Shown in pieces: positions 1-7,360 of a stretch of DNA of 27,707 nt. The notes under the pieces were generated by a model. It worked only from the letters and a program-made list of their open reading frames with translations, did not search any database and was not told the DNA's origin. Origin of the DNA: a virus; IMG/VR virus record IMGVR_UViG_3300037228_000016, positions 1 to 27,707 of that record; one strand, written 5' to 3'. Position 1 is the stretch's first letter, and each line of letters starts with the position of its first letter. A program made the translations under genes and the position numbers.

Positions 1-547
1 CGCCCATACCAGCGCGAGCGTACACGCCGACGCTCGTAACGGCTTGACTTCCGCCATTCGCGCCCGCTGCACCCCCGCCCGGTCCGTAACCACCAGCGCC
101 ACCCCCGCCGCTACCGCCTGTGACCCCTGTAACACCGACGCCGCCCACACCACCATAAAGTGCTGGAAACGGGATATTTGCGCCCGATATAGAAGTATTG
201 CCGCCAGTGCCGCCCACACCATTAGCCGGACCAAATGTACCCGCAGCCCCAATCGTAATGGTAAGTGTAGCCCCCGGTGTCACGTTAAGCGGATAACCGC
301 TGACCGAAGCACCACTACCGCCTCCGCCGCCGCCAGCCGCACTAGTGGTAGCGCCGCCGCCACCGCCGCCGCCGCCAGCAGCAGTAGCATCAACAAAGAT
401 AACTGTCACATTCGCCGGAACGGTCCAGGTGTTAGCACCCGTCGAAGTGAATAATTTTGATGTTTGCGCATAAGCCGGAAAACCGACTTCGGCATGACAC
501 GGCGATGTTAGGAATAGCCCGAGAAGAAACGGGACAATCTTATTCAT
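1..547 (-). CDS. Glycine-rich secreted/fibre-like protein (3' end outside window)
   Basis: The frame is open from an ATG at 547 to the window edge, giving 182 codons without a stop. Residues 1-19 look like a Sec signal peptide: a basic MNK start, a hydrophobic FLLGLFL core and a CHA|E cleavage site. After it comes a TWTVPANVTV segment and then long Gly/Ala/Ser runs such as GGGGGGG. A 'TWTVP...' strand followed by polyglycine is the hallmark of the glycine-rich domain found in phage tail-fibre and surface proteins. The start overlaps the stop of the upstream gene (TGATG), so the two are probably translationally coupled. Adhesin or fibre is an inference. The signal peptide is unusual for a virion protein that assembles in the cytoplasm. 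Confidence 0.8.
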   Translation of the reverse strand, partial: MNKIVPFLLGLFLTSPCHAEVGFPAYAQTSKLFTSTGANTWTVPANVTVIFVDATAAGGGGGGGGATTSAAGGGGGGSGASVSGYPLNVTPGATLTITIGAAGTFGPANGVGGTGGNTSISGANIPFPALYGGVGGVGVTGVTGGSGGGGAGGYGPGGGAAGANGGSQAVTSVGVYARAGMG

Positions 548-1041
548 CACCAAATCCTGTAGGTCAGCTTATGGCCCGTAGTCGCGCAAAGGACATGGGG
601 AATCCCCGGCTTATAGGCATCGGGGGATTTTACCCAACCGCCGTTCGCTGGCAGAATATCGCCAGTGCTGCTCGTCGCCGCCGTGCCCTCTGATACATTG
701 CATACTTCGGCAGGATCGGGATTGGAGATCTGAAATCCGTTCGTCGGCGTAGCTAGCGTCTGATCGACGCCGCCAGTTGTGATTGTGATCTGAGAATATG
801 CACCAGGTTGCCCGATATTCACGCTGTCACTGCCACCGGCACCGCCGCCATCGCATATCTTTCCCGTCGTATCCATGAACGGGCCGCTCTGATTCCCGGC
901 GGTGAGCGTCGCCACCGAACCGGGGACGGTTCCGCAGGTCGTAACGATGATATATTGCGCGTGCGCAGGCGCGAGCAGCGCAAAGAAAAGCGCCGCAGCA
1001 AAAGCCGCAGCGCAAGTTAGGCGTGACCGATTCGCGATCAT
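547..1041 (-). CDS. Small protein with signal peptide, function unknown
   Basis: This 164-residue protein starts with a clear Sec signal peptide: basic MIANRSR, an Ala/Phe/Leu-rich core to about residue 24, and an AHA|Q cleavage motif near residue 28. The mature part is Gly/Thr/Ser-rich, with a CGTVP segment and a second Cys in KICDGGGAGG. An extracellular disulfide between them is possible. AAAGGA lies about 12 nt upstream of the ATG. Its stop overlaps the ATG of the glycine-rich gene. The order downstream of the capsid gene suggests a late protein, but I do not recognise the family. Confidence 0.75.
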   Translation of the reverse strand: MIANRSRLTCAAAFAAALFFALLAPAHAQYIIVTTCGTVPGSVATLTAGNQSGPFMDTTGKICDGGGAGGSDSVNIGQPGAYSQITITTGGVDQTLATPTNGFQISNPDPAEVCNVSEGTAATSSTGDILPANGGWVKSPDAYKPGIPHVLCATTGHKLTYRIW

Positions 1042-1056
1042 GCCGGGGGTGATCCT

Positions 1057-1680
1057 TTAGAAGTAACGGTACAAAATCGTCACGTTGATCGAAGCGCCGT
1101 CCGTCCAGTTGGTGTGCGCATTGAAGAAAATCTGCTGTGAGACGGGGCCGGTCGTTCCCGAGGTCGGAAACACGCGCTTGAGGATCGATGCGCTTGGAAT
1201 TGCGATAACACCGTTGGCGCCGACCGCATAGGCGGCGACGATCGTTTGATCCGATGAGCCGGCCACGCCAACGTCAAGGCCGCCGGTCACGGCGTTCCCG
1301 GTCGTTTCCTGGACGATAATTTCCTGGATGACGGCGTTCGCAGGAAGCACAGGAGAGTTGGACGTTGTGCTTTGCGCGGTGAATGGACCGGCGTAGAGCG
1401 CGCCGAGGCCGGCGCCGGCCGTAAAGCCTTGGCTTTTGAAATACGCCACATCCGCGAGGACCATGTTGGCGCAACCCTTGGCATTGAGGGTATATGAGCC
1501 GCCGCCGGTGGCGGGGTTGGTCACATATTTTGGGCCACTTAGCGCGGCGGATGACGCAGGAGCGCACATCTCTACGGCGTCGGTCGCGACAGAAGCAGCC
1601 GCGAAGGCCGACTGCGAGAATCCACCGATCGCCAGTACGGCAAGTCCGGCAAGTCCGGCAAAAAGAATGCGCTTGTTCAT
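1057..1680 (-). CDS. Protein with signal peptide, possible beta-rich surface protein
   Basis: The 207-residue protein starts MNKR, followed by a long hydrophobic core containing a short AGL repeat and an AFA|A cleavage site near residue 27. The mature chain is rich in Ala, Gly, Thr and Val and alternates hydrophobic and polar residues. It ends in ...NVTILYRYF, an aromatic C-terminus typical of beta-strand-ending surface or virion proteins. GAGGG sits about 9 nt upstream of the ATG, and the ATG overlaps the stop of the 146-residue gene (ATGA). It is the first of three consecutive genes with signal peptides. The family is not recognised; a secreted decoration or fibre-associated protein is inference. 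Confidence 0.8.
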   Translation of the reverse strand: MNKRILFAGLAGLAVLAIGGFSQSAFAAASVATDAVEMCAPASSAALSGPKYVTNPATGGGSYTLNAKGCANMVLADVAYFKSQGFTAGAGLGALYAGPFTAQSTTSNSPVLPANAVIQEIIVQETTGNAVTGGLDVGVAGSSDQTIVAAYAVGANGVIAIPSASILKRVFPTSGTTGPVSQQIFFNAHTNWTDGASINVTILYRYF

Positions 1681-2117
1681 GCTACGGCCCTCTGTCCGAA
1701 TTGCGGGTCACTTGCCCGCGCCCTGTTGAGACTGTCGGCTTCCGCCTCGGCCATCTGTTCGGCCTCGACCTGTGCCCGGCCCGGTTTCTGGCCGCGGCTC
1801 AAATCGAGCTTGTAACGATCCGGCTCGATTTCCATGGCGTGCCGGGCATCGACGCCCCACAATTCAACCTTGACCGGTCCACCCTTGATATCCTGCCAGT
1901 CGAGATAGGCGCGCTTGGCCGCCGCATAGTCGCGGAGCTGCTGCTTGTAGCGCTCCAGATTATCCTCGTGCTCGACCTGCGCAGCGGCAAGATCGGCGCC
2001 TTTTAGCTTTGTCGCATCCGGCTCTGGAGGCGGCTGCGGGGCTTCCGGGCGCTTCGGCCCGCAGTCCCACAGATCGACCTTGCCGTTGTTCTTGATCCGG
2101 CGTTCGAGCGTGTTCAT
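1677..2117 (-). CDS. Hypothetical charged late protein
   Basis: The product has 146 residues and is hydrophilic. The N-terminal half holds a Pro-rich stretch (RPEAPQPPPEPD) and an Ala/Glu/Lys helix-prone region at about 40-75. The C-terminal half (about 100-146) is Gln/Glu/Ala-rich and probably helical. An alternating 'PVKVELWGVDARHAMEIEPDRY' block resembles a block in the adjacent 183-residue protein ('PVAVQMDKIDADHAVNSDPKRY'). The two therefore look like distant paralogues or related domains. The start overlaps the upstream stop (AAATGA), with AAGG 3 nt before it. The operon position after the capsid gene suggests a head or structural accessory protein; the function is unknown. Confidence 0.75.
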   Translation of the reverse strand: MNTLERRIKNNGKVDLWDCGPKRPEAPQPPPEPDATKLKGADLAAAQVEHEDNLERYKQQLRDYAAAKRAYLDWQDIKGGPVKVELWGVDARHAMEIEPDRYKLDLSRGQKPGRAQVEAEQMAEAEADSLNRARASDPQFGQRAVA

Positions 2118-2665
2118 TTTGCCTTCTCTGCCCTGGCTTTGGCACGGTCGGCACGCTCAGTCGCCAGCTTTTCATCGCGCTCGCGCCGATGCTCGATTTC
2201 TTCCGGCGTTTCCGGGCCGAGCCGCTGCTCGATCTTGGCCAGCCGCTCCTCAATCGTCACAGGCGCGCGCAGGCCGCGCGGAACATGCACGTAGCGCTTG
2301 GGATCGGAATTGACCGCATGATCGGCATCGATCTTGTCCATTTGGACAGCGACCGGCTCTTTGTGCTTTTTGTGCCATTCGTCATGCTCGCGCTTGGCAA
2401 GCACGGTGGCGCGATTGTCAGCCTCGATCTCGGCATCGGTGCGCTCGCCTTTGATCGTCGGTTCGGCCTCCTTCGGCTCTGACGGGCCGCGGTCAAGAAC
2501 GATGACCTTGCCATTGGCGTACGCACGCGTGGCGGCGGCGATATGCTCGTCGGTGAACTCAGGCTTGTCATCGTCCGGCTCCGGCGAGGCCGGAGCAAAA
2601 GGCGCGGGGTTGGCGTGCTGAGGCCCATCTAAGGGCCGCCCGGTACGGGGATCGTACTCAGTCAT
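2114..2665 (-). CDS. Hypothetical highly charged late protein
   Basis: This 183-residue protein has a Pro-rich N-terminus (about 1-32), then a Glu/Lys/Arg/Ala-rich body. A strongly helical, lysine- and arginine-rich C-terminus follows from about residue 139 (EERLAKIEQRL ... KARAEKAK), which could be a coiled coil. The segment around residues 100-135 resembles the equivalent block of the next gene. Translation initiation is unusually well marked by a perfect GGAGGT 8 nt upstream of the ATG. It lies between the 160-residue capsid-adjacent gene and the 146-residue gene with only 3 bp or a 4-bp overlap separating them. The family is not recognised. Confidence 0.78.
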   Translation of the reverse strand: MTEYDPRTGRPLDGPQHANPAPFAPASPEPDDDKPEFTDEHIAAATRAYANGKVIVLDRGPSEPKEAEPTIKGERTDAEIEADNRATVLAKREHDEWHKKHKEPVAVQMDKIDADHAVNSDPKRYVHVPRGLRAPVTIEERLAKIEQRLGPETPEEIEHRRERDEKLATERADRAKARAEKAK

Positions 2666-2668
2666 GGG

Positions 2669-3151
2669 TTACACCTCCGGCAGGACGGCAAAGAAACCGT
2701 CAATGTTGATCGACGGGCTGGTGCCCCCCATCAGGACATAAACCGCGACGTATTCGTAAAGCGCACCCGCTACGTTGGTCGAGAACATGACCTCATAGCG
2801 CCCGGTGACGGCGGCCTTGGCGTTCACGATGTCGTTGGTGTTGGCCGCAGCCAGATCGATGCCGCCGACGCAAACCACGTTGCCCGCGCCGAACGCCGGA
2901 TCGGTGGAAGCCACCACGCGGATTTTGTAGTATTCGTCGCCGGTCACGATGTTGAGCGCCGTCACGTCGCAAACCGCAACCGCGTCGATGCGCGCAGACT
3001 GCACGGGCGATGTGCCCTGGTTGCCGCCGGAGTCCCAGATGGACTGCGCGCCGCCAACCTGAGTGTAGCCGTTCGCGGTGTACGCGGCAGCGTTGTCCGA
3101 AAAGAACAGGTTGATGTCGGGAGTGTAAGTGCGGTCGTTGGGGAAAGACAT
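2669..3151 (-). CDS. Probable head protein downstream of major capsid protein
   Basis: The 160-residue protein has no charge-rich or transmembrane segments and is beta-prone (many V, T, N, G, A). It contains segments such as DEYYKIRVVASTD and YEYVAVYVLMGG. GGAG lies 8 nt before the ATG, and the gene follows the major capsid gene after only 12 bp. A small beta-rich protein in this position is often a head decoration or stabilisation protein in tailed phages. That role is inferred from size and order only; I do not recognise a named family. Confidence 0.75.
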   Translation of the reverse strand: MSFPNDRTYTPDINLFFSDNAAAYTANGYTQVGGAQSIWDSGGNQGTSPVQSARIDAVAVCDVTALNIVTGDEYYKIRVVASTDPAFGAGNVVCVGGIDLAAANTNDIVNAKAAVTGRYEVMFSTNVAGALYEYVAVYVLMGGTSPSINIDGFFAVLPEV

Positions 3152-3163
3152 TCTGGTTGCTCC

Positions 3164-4123
3164 TTATGCAACGATCGCGGCGTTGGTCCACGAATCCAAA
3201 CGACTCAGGCAGTATTTATGCTCATCTACCATGCCGACATCCCAATTCAGGTGGGTGCGGAAGGTCTTGCCGTCTTGCAGAAGCCCAATGTCGCGGGCCT
3301 CCATCGGGCGAAGCTGCAAACCGCGCAGCCGCTGCTCGCCCATCGACACGACATAGAGCGATGCCGTGACCGCCGAACCGCCGCCGTTGCCGACTTCGGT
3401 AAAGTCCAGCATGTAGGGGTGATCGTCCTTCGGGTAGCCCCACAGGAAAGTCAGACCGGCGTAAGACGCCTTCAAACCGCCGACGCCGGCATTGCCCGAC
3501 ACGTCGAACTCCTGCATGACGAAACCGGATAGCGTCGTGGTGCGCGCCAACTGAATCCACAACGGGCGCGACAGGTAAGGCGCGATGATGTGGGTCGGGC
3601 GATTGACGGCGTTGATCGCCTTGTCGAGATTGGCGAGCGAAAGCGCGGCGCCGCCGGCCGACGTGGAATTGTGGATGTCGCGCGAGTATTTGTTGGCGCG
3701 GACCTGCAGACCGTTGAACACGCGGGCGTTAGTCGACTGATCGCCCTTGATGACGGTTGTCGCGAACAACTGGCCAAAGCCGGTCATTCCCATCATTTCC
3801 TCGTAATTGCGCCGCTCCGGCCCGTGACGATCGACAATCGCGCGGTCCACGTCGATGTCGTGATCGACGATCGCGGTGTTTTCCTGCAATGGCGTGATGG
3901 TGCCGTGTCCGGTGCTCGACGCCTCGTTGATGGCGCGGAATTGCGGAGTCGGCAGCACGGCCTGCCGGTAATACACGAACACCGAGCCTTTGAGGCCCTC
4001 GAACGGCAGCGCATCGAACAGATCGGTCGACTTCGCGAACATCTCGATCGGCGGGCGCCGGATGTCCTCCTTGGCCATGGACTTCGCGTATTCCGCGATC
4101 GTGATAAGGTTGGAAGCAGCCAT
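3164..4123 (-). CDS. Major capsid protein (putative)
   Basis: The product has 319 residues, no signal peptide and a balanced mixed alpha/beta composition. It follows portal and scaffold in the canonical order. The N-terminal region (about 1-60) includes MAKEDIRRPPIEMFAKSTDLFDALPFEGLKG. A central helical region with EEMMGMTGFGQLFATTVIKGD and a C-terminal domain with WNWD-type aromatic patterns (THLNWDVGMV) resemble podovirus-type capsid proteins annotated next to T7-type connectors. AGGGG lies about 10 nt before the ATG. I identify it mainly from position, size and general resemblance; no catalytic motif exists to confirm it. It would self-assemble on the scaffold around the portal. Confidence 0.78.
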   Translation of the reverse strand: MAASNLITIAEYAKSMAKEDIRRPPIEMFAKSTDLFDALPFEGLKGSVFVYYRQAVLPTPQFRAINEASSTGHGTITPLQENTAIVDHDIDVDRAIVDRHGPERRNYEEMMGMTGFGQLFATTVIKGDQSTNARVFNGLQVRANKYSRDIHNSTSAGGAALSLANLDKAINAVNRPTHIIAPYLSRPLWIQLARTTTLSGFVMQEFDVSGNAGVGGLKASYAGLTFLWGYPKDDHPYMLDFTEVGNGGGSAVTASLYVVSMGEQRLRGLQLRPMEARDIGLLQDGKTFRTHLNWDVGMVDEHKYCLSRLDSWTNAAIVA

Positions 4124-4142
4124 GGCTTAAAGCCCCTTTCGT

Positions 4143-4937
4143 TTAACCCGCGCCATTCATGGAATGACGCTCGGCGTAATCTTTTTTCTCGCCGTAGGTC
4201 ATCTTGTCCCAGGTAGCATCGTCGACCTTGGCGCCGATATCGGCAGTGCGCCCGGTCTGCCGGAACATGCCGCCGCCCTGCGACGCAAAACGGGTAACCA
4301 GTTTCTCGGCGATTTCGATGTCGCGCGCCGTGAACATGCGTGATGCGAGTTGAGCACCCTCCTGGTCGCCGAGAATGGATTTGAAAAATGTGGTGATCGC
4401 GGTGACGCGCGCCGGCCCGGTAGTGCCAAGCTTGTTGACCTCGGCGAGGTGCGCGGTCTGGATCTGCTGCTGCGTCGCGACCTGCGCGCCGGCGTAAAGC
4501 CCGAGCAGTTTCGAGAAATTTTCCTGACTGATGCCCATCTCGTGCGCCATCGTGCGCGCCTGCGACAACAGCGGATCGTCCTGCTTGAACTCGAATTTGA
4601 TGCCTTCGGGTGCTTTGAAGTCGGCGGGAAGTTCGACTTTGTAGGCGTCCGGCGTCTGCGGACGCGAGAGCGCTTTCACATCCTCTGCGGCCTTGAATGC
4701 GACGTGCTCGTTGATGAAACTGGCGAGCGCCTTGTCGTCCTTCACCTTGCCGGCGGTCGCGTCCCAATACGATTCGGGAACATACTCGGGGCGAGCGACG
4801 CTAGGCTGCGGAGCCGGCGTCGGACTCGGTGTCGGAGCGGGCGAGGGCTGAGCGGATACGATTGGTGCCGCCGGCGCCGGAGATGGCGCGGGGGCCGGCG
4901 ATGGTAAAGGTGACGGCGGGCTCGGCGTGTCTGCCAC
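4143..4937 (-). CDS. Capsid scaffolding-like protein
   Basis: This 264-residue protein starts with GTG, preceded at 10 nt by AAAGGA. Residues 1-50 are a Pro/Ala/Ser spacer (repeated PSP and APAP units). From about residue 50 there is a YVPESYWD motif, followed by an acidic helical domain to about 230. The motif 'VPESYW...A..K.....', then 'SFINEHVAFKAAED', is typical of phage scaffold proteins lying between portal and capsid genes. The C-terminus (KKDYAERHSMNGAG) would be the capsid-binding tail by analogy. The whole Pro-rich spacer is coded in a stretch that also codes the C-terminus of the 115-residue upstream protein in another frame (4801-4937). Scaffold is inferred from domain style and order. 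Confidence 0.78.
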   Translation of the reverse strand: MADTPSPPSPLPSPAPAPSPAPAAPIVSAQPSPAPTPSPTPAPQPSVARPEYVPESYWDATAGKVKDDKALASFINEHVAFKAAEDVKALSRPQTPDAYKVELPADFKAPEGIKFEFKQDDPLLSQARTMAHEMGISQENFSKLLGLYAGAQVATQQQIQTAHLAEVNKLGTTGPARVTAITTFFKSILGDQEGAQLASRMFTARDIEIAEKLVTRFASQGGGMFRQTGRTADIGAKVDDATWDKMTYGEKKDYAERHSMNGAG

Positions 4938-5148
4938 TTTCGCGTATTCCTTTGGCCATCAGGCCCATCAATTCGGCGGCGAACTTGCGGCGACCCTCGT
5001 TTCTCTGCAACGCACGTTCAAGTTCGCTGTCGCTCGTGATGGCGCAGAGAACTTTCTGAAAATACAGGTAAAGCAGGCGGCCATCCTCGGTGCGTGCGAG
5101 CCGATCGATTGCCTTGACAAAATCCTCGCTGCCGATTTCCTCACTCAT
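4801..5148 (-). CDS. Hypothetical protein between portal and scaffold; C-terminus overlaps scaffold gene
   Basis: The 115-residue protein starts at an ATG that overlaps the portal stop (ATGA). Residues 1-75 are a compact, helical, charged domain (EDFVKAIDRLARTEDGRLLYLYF ... AAELMGLMAKGIRES). That style fits a small, conserved protein next to T7-type connectors. From about residue 76 the composition changes to low-complexity Ala/Gly/Ser/Arg, because this part shares DNA with the scaffold's Pro-rich spacer in a shifted frame. The scaffold's ribosome-binding site lies inside the codons for AKGIRES. The first 75 residues are very likely a genuine protein; whether the tail matters is uncertain. 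Confidence 0.72.
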   Translation of the reverse strand: MSEEIGSEDFVKAIDRLARTEDGRLLYLYFQKVLCAITSDSELERALQRNEGRRKFAAELMGLMAKGIRESGRHAEPAVTFTIAGPRAISGAGGTNRIRSALARSDTESDAGSAA

Positions 5149-6755
5149 GCCGCGGGCCCCGGCGGCTGGTCGGGTGCGCCAGCAACATGCCGGGCGCCGA
5201 CGAGTTGCGCCATTTGCGCCACTGCGGCCTTGACCTTATCGGGATCGCGCAGCTTGAGCAGCGTCACCCGCATCTTGTCGAGGATCGCCTTGATGCTCTT
5301 TTCGCCATCGATGTACATCTTGAACTCCTCAGGGAAGGCCTGCCCGAGTATCTGGATTGCTTTCACGGCCATGCCGACTTCCTGCTGTTCCGCTGCCGCC
5401 TGGGCCGGATTGCGCGGCATGGTCGCGACTGCGCGGCCATCGACCCGCACCGGCTGGATGGCGCCGCTCGCTTCCAGCAGATATTTGAAACGCAGAAAGA
5501 TTTGCGCCGGCCCCTCGCGCCAGAACGGCAGGCCGGGCGTGCCGATGCGGCGCTGCGCGCGTGCCATCTCGTCGAGCCATTGTCCGAGCGTCGGCGGGGT
5601 ATCGCCGTGCTGCTCCGGCATGTCGACAAAGAACAGCTTGCGCAGCGTTTTGATCTTTTCCTCATATTGATAGTTTGCCACCTCGGGCGACGGCGGCTTG
5701 TAGATCGGCTTTACGTCGTCCGCGGTGCCGGGGCGGATCGGGTAGGCCATGCCTTCCTCAACGCCTTGCTCGACATTGACAAAACTGTCGTCGGGGTAGG
5801 TGATCGGCGGATCGATCGACAATGCGCTGTGCTTGATCCGCATCCGCTCAAGCTCGTCGACCTGGCGCAGTGTCGGCAGGCTCTGCAGCAGCGGGCCGAT
5901 GCCGTGCGGCCAGTCCGCAGTCGGATTGAACCGCATCACCAGCAAGGGGCATACGCCTTCGCCCTTCAATTCGACTTCGTGTACGCAATCGAAATCGATC
6001 AGCACCACATGCTGCCAGACCTCATCGCTCTTGTCGTTCCACAACCGCCAGAAACCCCATGATACCTGCGCCCGATCGGCGGGCTTGTCATCGCAAGAGT
6101 CCTTATATTTCTGTGGAACCTTGGCCCATATTTCCTCGCCGACCAGTTCGCGGACATAGCTTTTGCGCGTATAGCGCACGGCAAACCGGTCATCGATTTC
6201 GCCGTAGGGGCCGAGATTGATTTCAAGCTCGCGGAGCGGGATTGCCGATACCACGATCGGCCGGGCCGGATGCGGGCGCTGCGCCCACATTCCGACCGTG
6301 CCAATGGCGAGATCGGGATAGAACGCCTTGGTGACTTCGGGGTAAAGGTTCGATGCCTTCATGGCGCCGAATATCCTGGCGTCATCCTTGCGGACATCGG
6401 CTTTGATCTTGTCCCAAACCCCGTCGGGAAGGTCCATGCCAGGGCCACGCTCGCACCACTCCTGCGCTTCCGGCATGAAAGTGTTGACGATCTCGGTGAC
6501 AAAATCCTGTGTCAACAGGAACGCCAGATCGGTATTGAGTTCCGGCGCGTCCAGCATCCGCTGCGTCGACGGCATTGTCATCGACGAAATCTGTCGCTGC
6601 CGGTTCGGCGCCGAGAAAAAATAGGCTTCCTTGATATCGAGTTCGACGTAGGATTTCCAGGTCCGGCACGCCGCCAGCCGTGCATAAGCCTCGGTGGCAA
6701 TTTTCGACGGTTCGCCCGGAATAAGCCGGTTTTCCGGCTGGCGATCGTCGGCCAT
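5145..6755 (-). CDS. Portal / head-to-tail connecting protein
   Basis: The 536-residue product matches the T7-type head-to-tail connector family in length and pattern. It has an N-terminal helical region (YARLAACRTWKSYVELDIKEAYFF), then WGFWRLW and a long central wing with PLLVMRFNPTADWPHGIGPLLQSLPTLRQVDELERMR. That 'R.....YG.GP...LPDI+.LN' style is the connector hallmark. After it come stem/crown helices and a Gln/Ala-rich C-terminus ending PDQPPGPAA. Twelve copies would form the DNA channel, bind TerL and later the tail. The start overlaps the stop of the 63-residue gene (TGATG). Identification is by recalled family pattern and gene order. Confidence 0.88.
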   Translation of the reverse strand: MADDRQPENRLIPGEPSKIATEAYARLAACRTWKSYVELDIKEAYFFSAPNRQRQISSMTMPSTQRMLDAPELNTDLAFLLTQDFVTEIVNTFMPEAQEWCERGPGMDLPDGVWDKIKADVRKDDARIFGAMKASNLYPEVTKAFYPDLAIGTVGMWAQRPHPARPIVVSAIPLRELEINLGPYGEIDDRFAVRYTRKSYVRELVGEEIWAKVPQKYKDSCDDKPADRAQVSWGFWRLWNDKSDEVWQHVVLIDFDCVHEVELKGEGVCPLLVMRFNPTADWPHGIGPLLQSLPTLRQVDELERMRIKHSALSIDPPITYPDDSFVNVEQGVEEGMAYPIRPGTADDVKPIYKPPSPEVANYQYEEKIKTLRKLFFVDMPEQHGDTPPTLGQWLDEMARAQRRIGTPGLPFWREGPAQIFLRFKYLLEASGAIQPVRVDGRAVATMPRNPAQAAAEQQEVGMAVKAIQILGQAFPEEFKMYIDGEKSIKAILDKMRVTLLKLRDPDKVKAAVAQMAQLVGARHVAGAPDQPPGPAA

Positions 6756-6946
6756 CAGGATTTGCCTGCGACCATCGGCGAGACGTTCGTTCCGGCCATC
6801 GCCAGTTGCGTGCCGTAACGGGCCATGAGGCTTGCCATGTCGCTTTGGGTCCGGGTTTGCAGCGAGCCGACAAGATCGCTTTGCGCCTGCATCTGCTCAG
6901 TCGCTAGATTAGGGTCGACCGGGATTTGCGGAGTTGACTCCTTCAT
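6755..6946 (-). CDS. Small hypothetical protein upstream of portal
   Basis: The product is a 63-residue hydrophilic peptide beginning MKESTPQIP and rich in Gln/Met/Ala/Ser. It is probably helical over residues 15-50 (EQMQAQSDLVGSLQTRTQSDM). A longer frame from a TTG at 7021 exists, but it would overlap the 149-residue gene by 113 bp. The ATG at 6946 leaves only a 38-bp overlap and gives a better composition. Its stop overlaps the portal ATG. The function is unknown; small helical proteins at this position are frequent in podovirus packaging modules. Confidence 0.6.
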   Translation of the reverse strand: MKESTPQIPVDPNLATEQMQAQSDLVGSLQTRTQSDMASLMARYGTQLAMAGTNVSPMVAGKS

Positions 6947-7358
6947 CGACGCGAACGGCCCCAATCTTGAGAAGATGGCGGTATAGGGTATCAGGCCGGA
7001 TTGCGCGGCAACGCACGACAAGAAGGTGCTTTACGGTCGAGACACAGTATAGCCCGAGCCGCGACGACAGGCCCATCGACTGATTGGCGCGGGTCATTTT
7101 CAGGATCACGCAGTTTTTGGTGTGTGCGGCAATCGCCGCCTTGGCCACGTCGCCATGCGGGAACAACATCAGCCGCAGACCGCACCACTGCGCGTCATAG
7201 ATCAGCCACGCCTTGAAGCCGGGGCAATATGCGAAGGCCGAGACATGCTTGAAATGGCCGCATGCCAGCAGCGACAGCCAGCGGCTTTTCGCTTCGGGGT
7301 GAAACACGACGAACCATTGATCGGGTTCGACGGCGTGCGGTAGTGCGACCTCATCCAT
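6909..7358 (-). CDS. Conserved-type phage protein downstream of TerL
   Basis: The 149-residue protein is rich in aromatic residues and Cys: FVVFHPEAKSRWLSLLACGHFKHVSAFAYCPGFKAWLIYD in the first half, a CVSTVKHLL segment near residues 105-113, and RPDTLYRHLLKIG near 121-133. The plan (WF.VF..., H.., W...D..., C...VK.LLG, TPYQLY+.L) matches a small protein I have seen beside TerL in rhizobial phages and resembles circularly permuted papain-like folds. A catalytic Cys/His pair could be C105 with one of the N-terminal histidines. I offer no function. It starts 2 bp after the TerL stop with a weak Shine-Dalgarno. Confidence 0.75.
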   Translation of the reverse strand: MDEVALPHAVEPDQWFVVFHPEAKSRWLSLLACGHFKHVSAFAYCPGFKAWLIYDAQWCGLRLMLFPHGDVAKAAIAAHTKNCVILKMTRANQSMGLSSRLGLYCVSTVKHLLVVRCRAIRPDTLYRHLLKIGAVRVDEGVNSANPGRP

Positions 7359-7360
7359 CG

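Noticed and set aside
301-400. Repeated GCCGCCGCC-type triplets that look like a satellite repeat
   Set aside because: They are the reverse complement of glycine codons in the glycine-rich protein, not an independent repeat.
1629-1660. Tandem 9-bp GGCAAGTCC repeat
   Set aside because: It encodes AGL repeats in the hydrophobic core of a signal peptide, and short repeats there are unremarkable.
3590-4216. Plus-strand frame of 208 codons opposite the capsid gene
   Set aside because: Antisense shadow of the major capsid gene. It lacks domains and crosses the capsid start.
3793-4767. Minus-strand 324-codon frame within the scaffold and capsid genes
   Set aside because: It spans parts of two well-supported genes in the wrong frame and is Arg-rich; it has no start signal.
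5187-6062. Long plus-strand frame (291 codons) opposite the portal gene
   Set aside because: It is a GC-rich antisense shadow: no ribosome-binding site, composition dominated by Arg/His/Leu, and the minus frame encodes a recognisable portal.
6755-7021. Longer TTG-initiated version of the small gene before portal
   Set aside because: It would overlap the 149-residue gene by 113 bp and adds a stretch unlike the rest; the ATG at 6946 is simpler.
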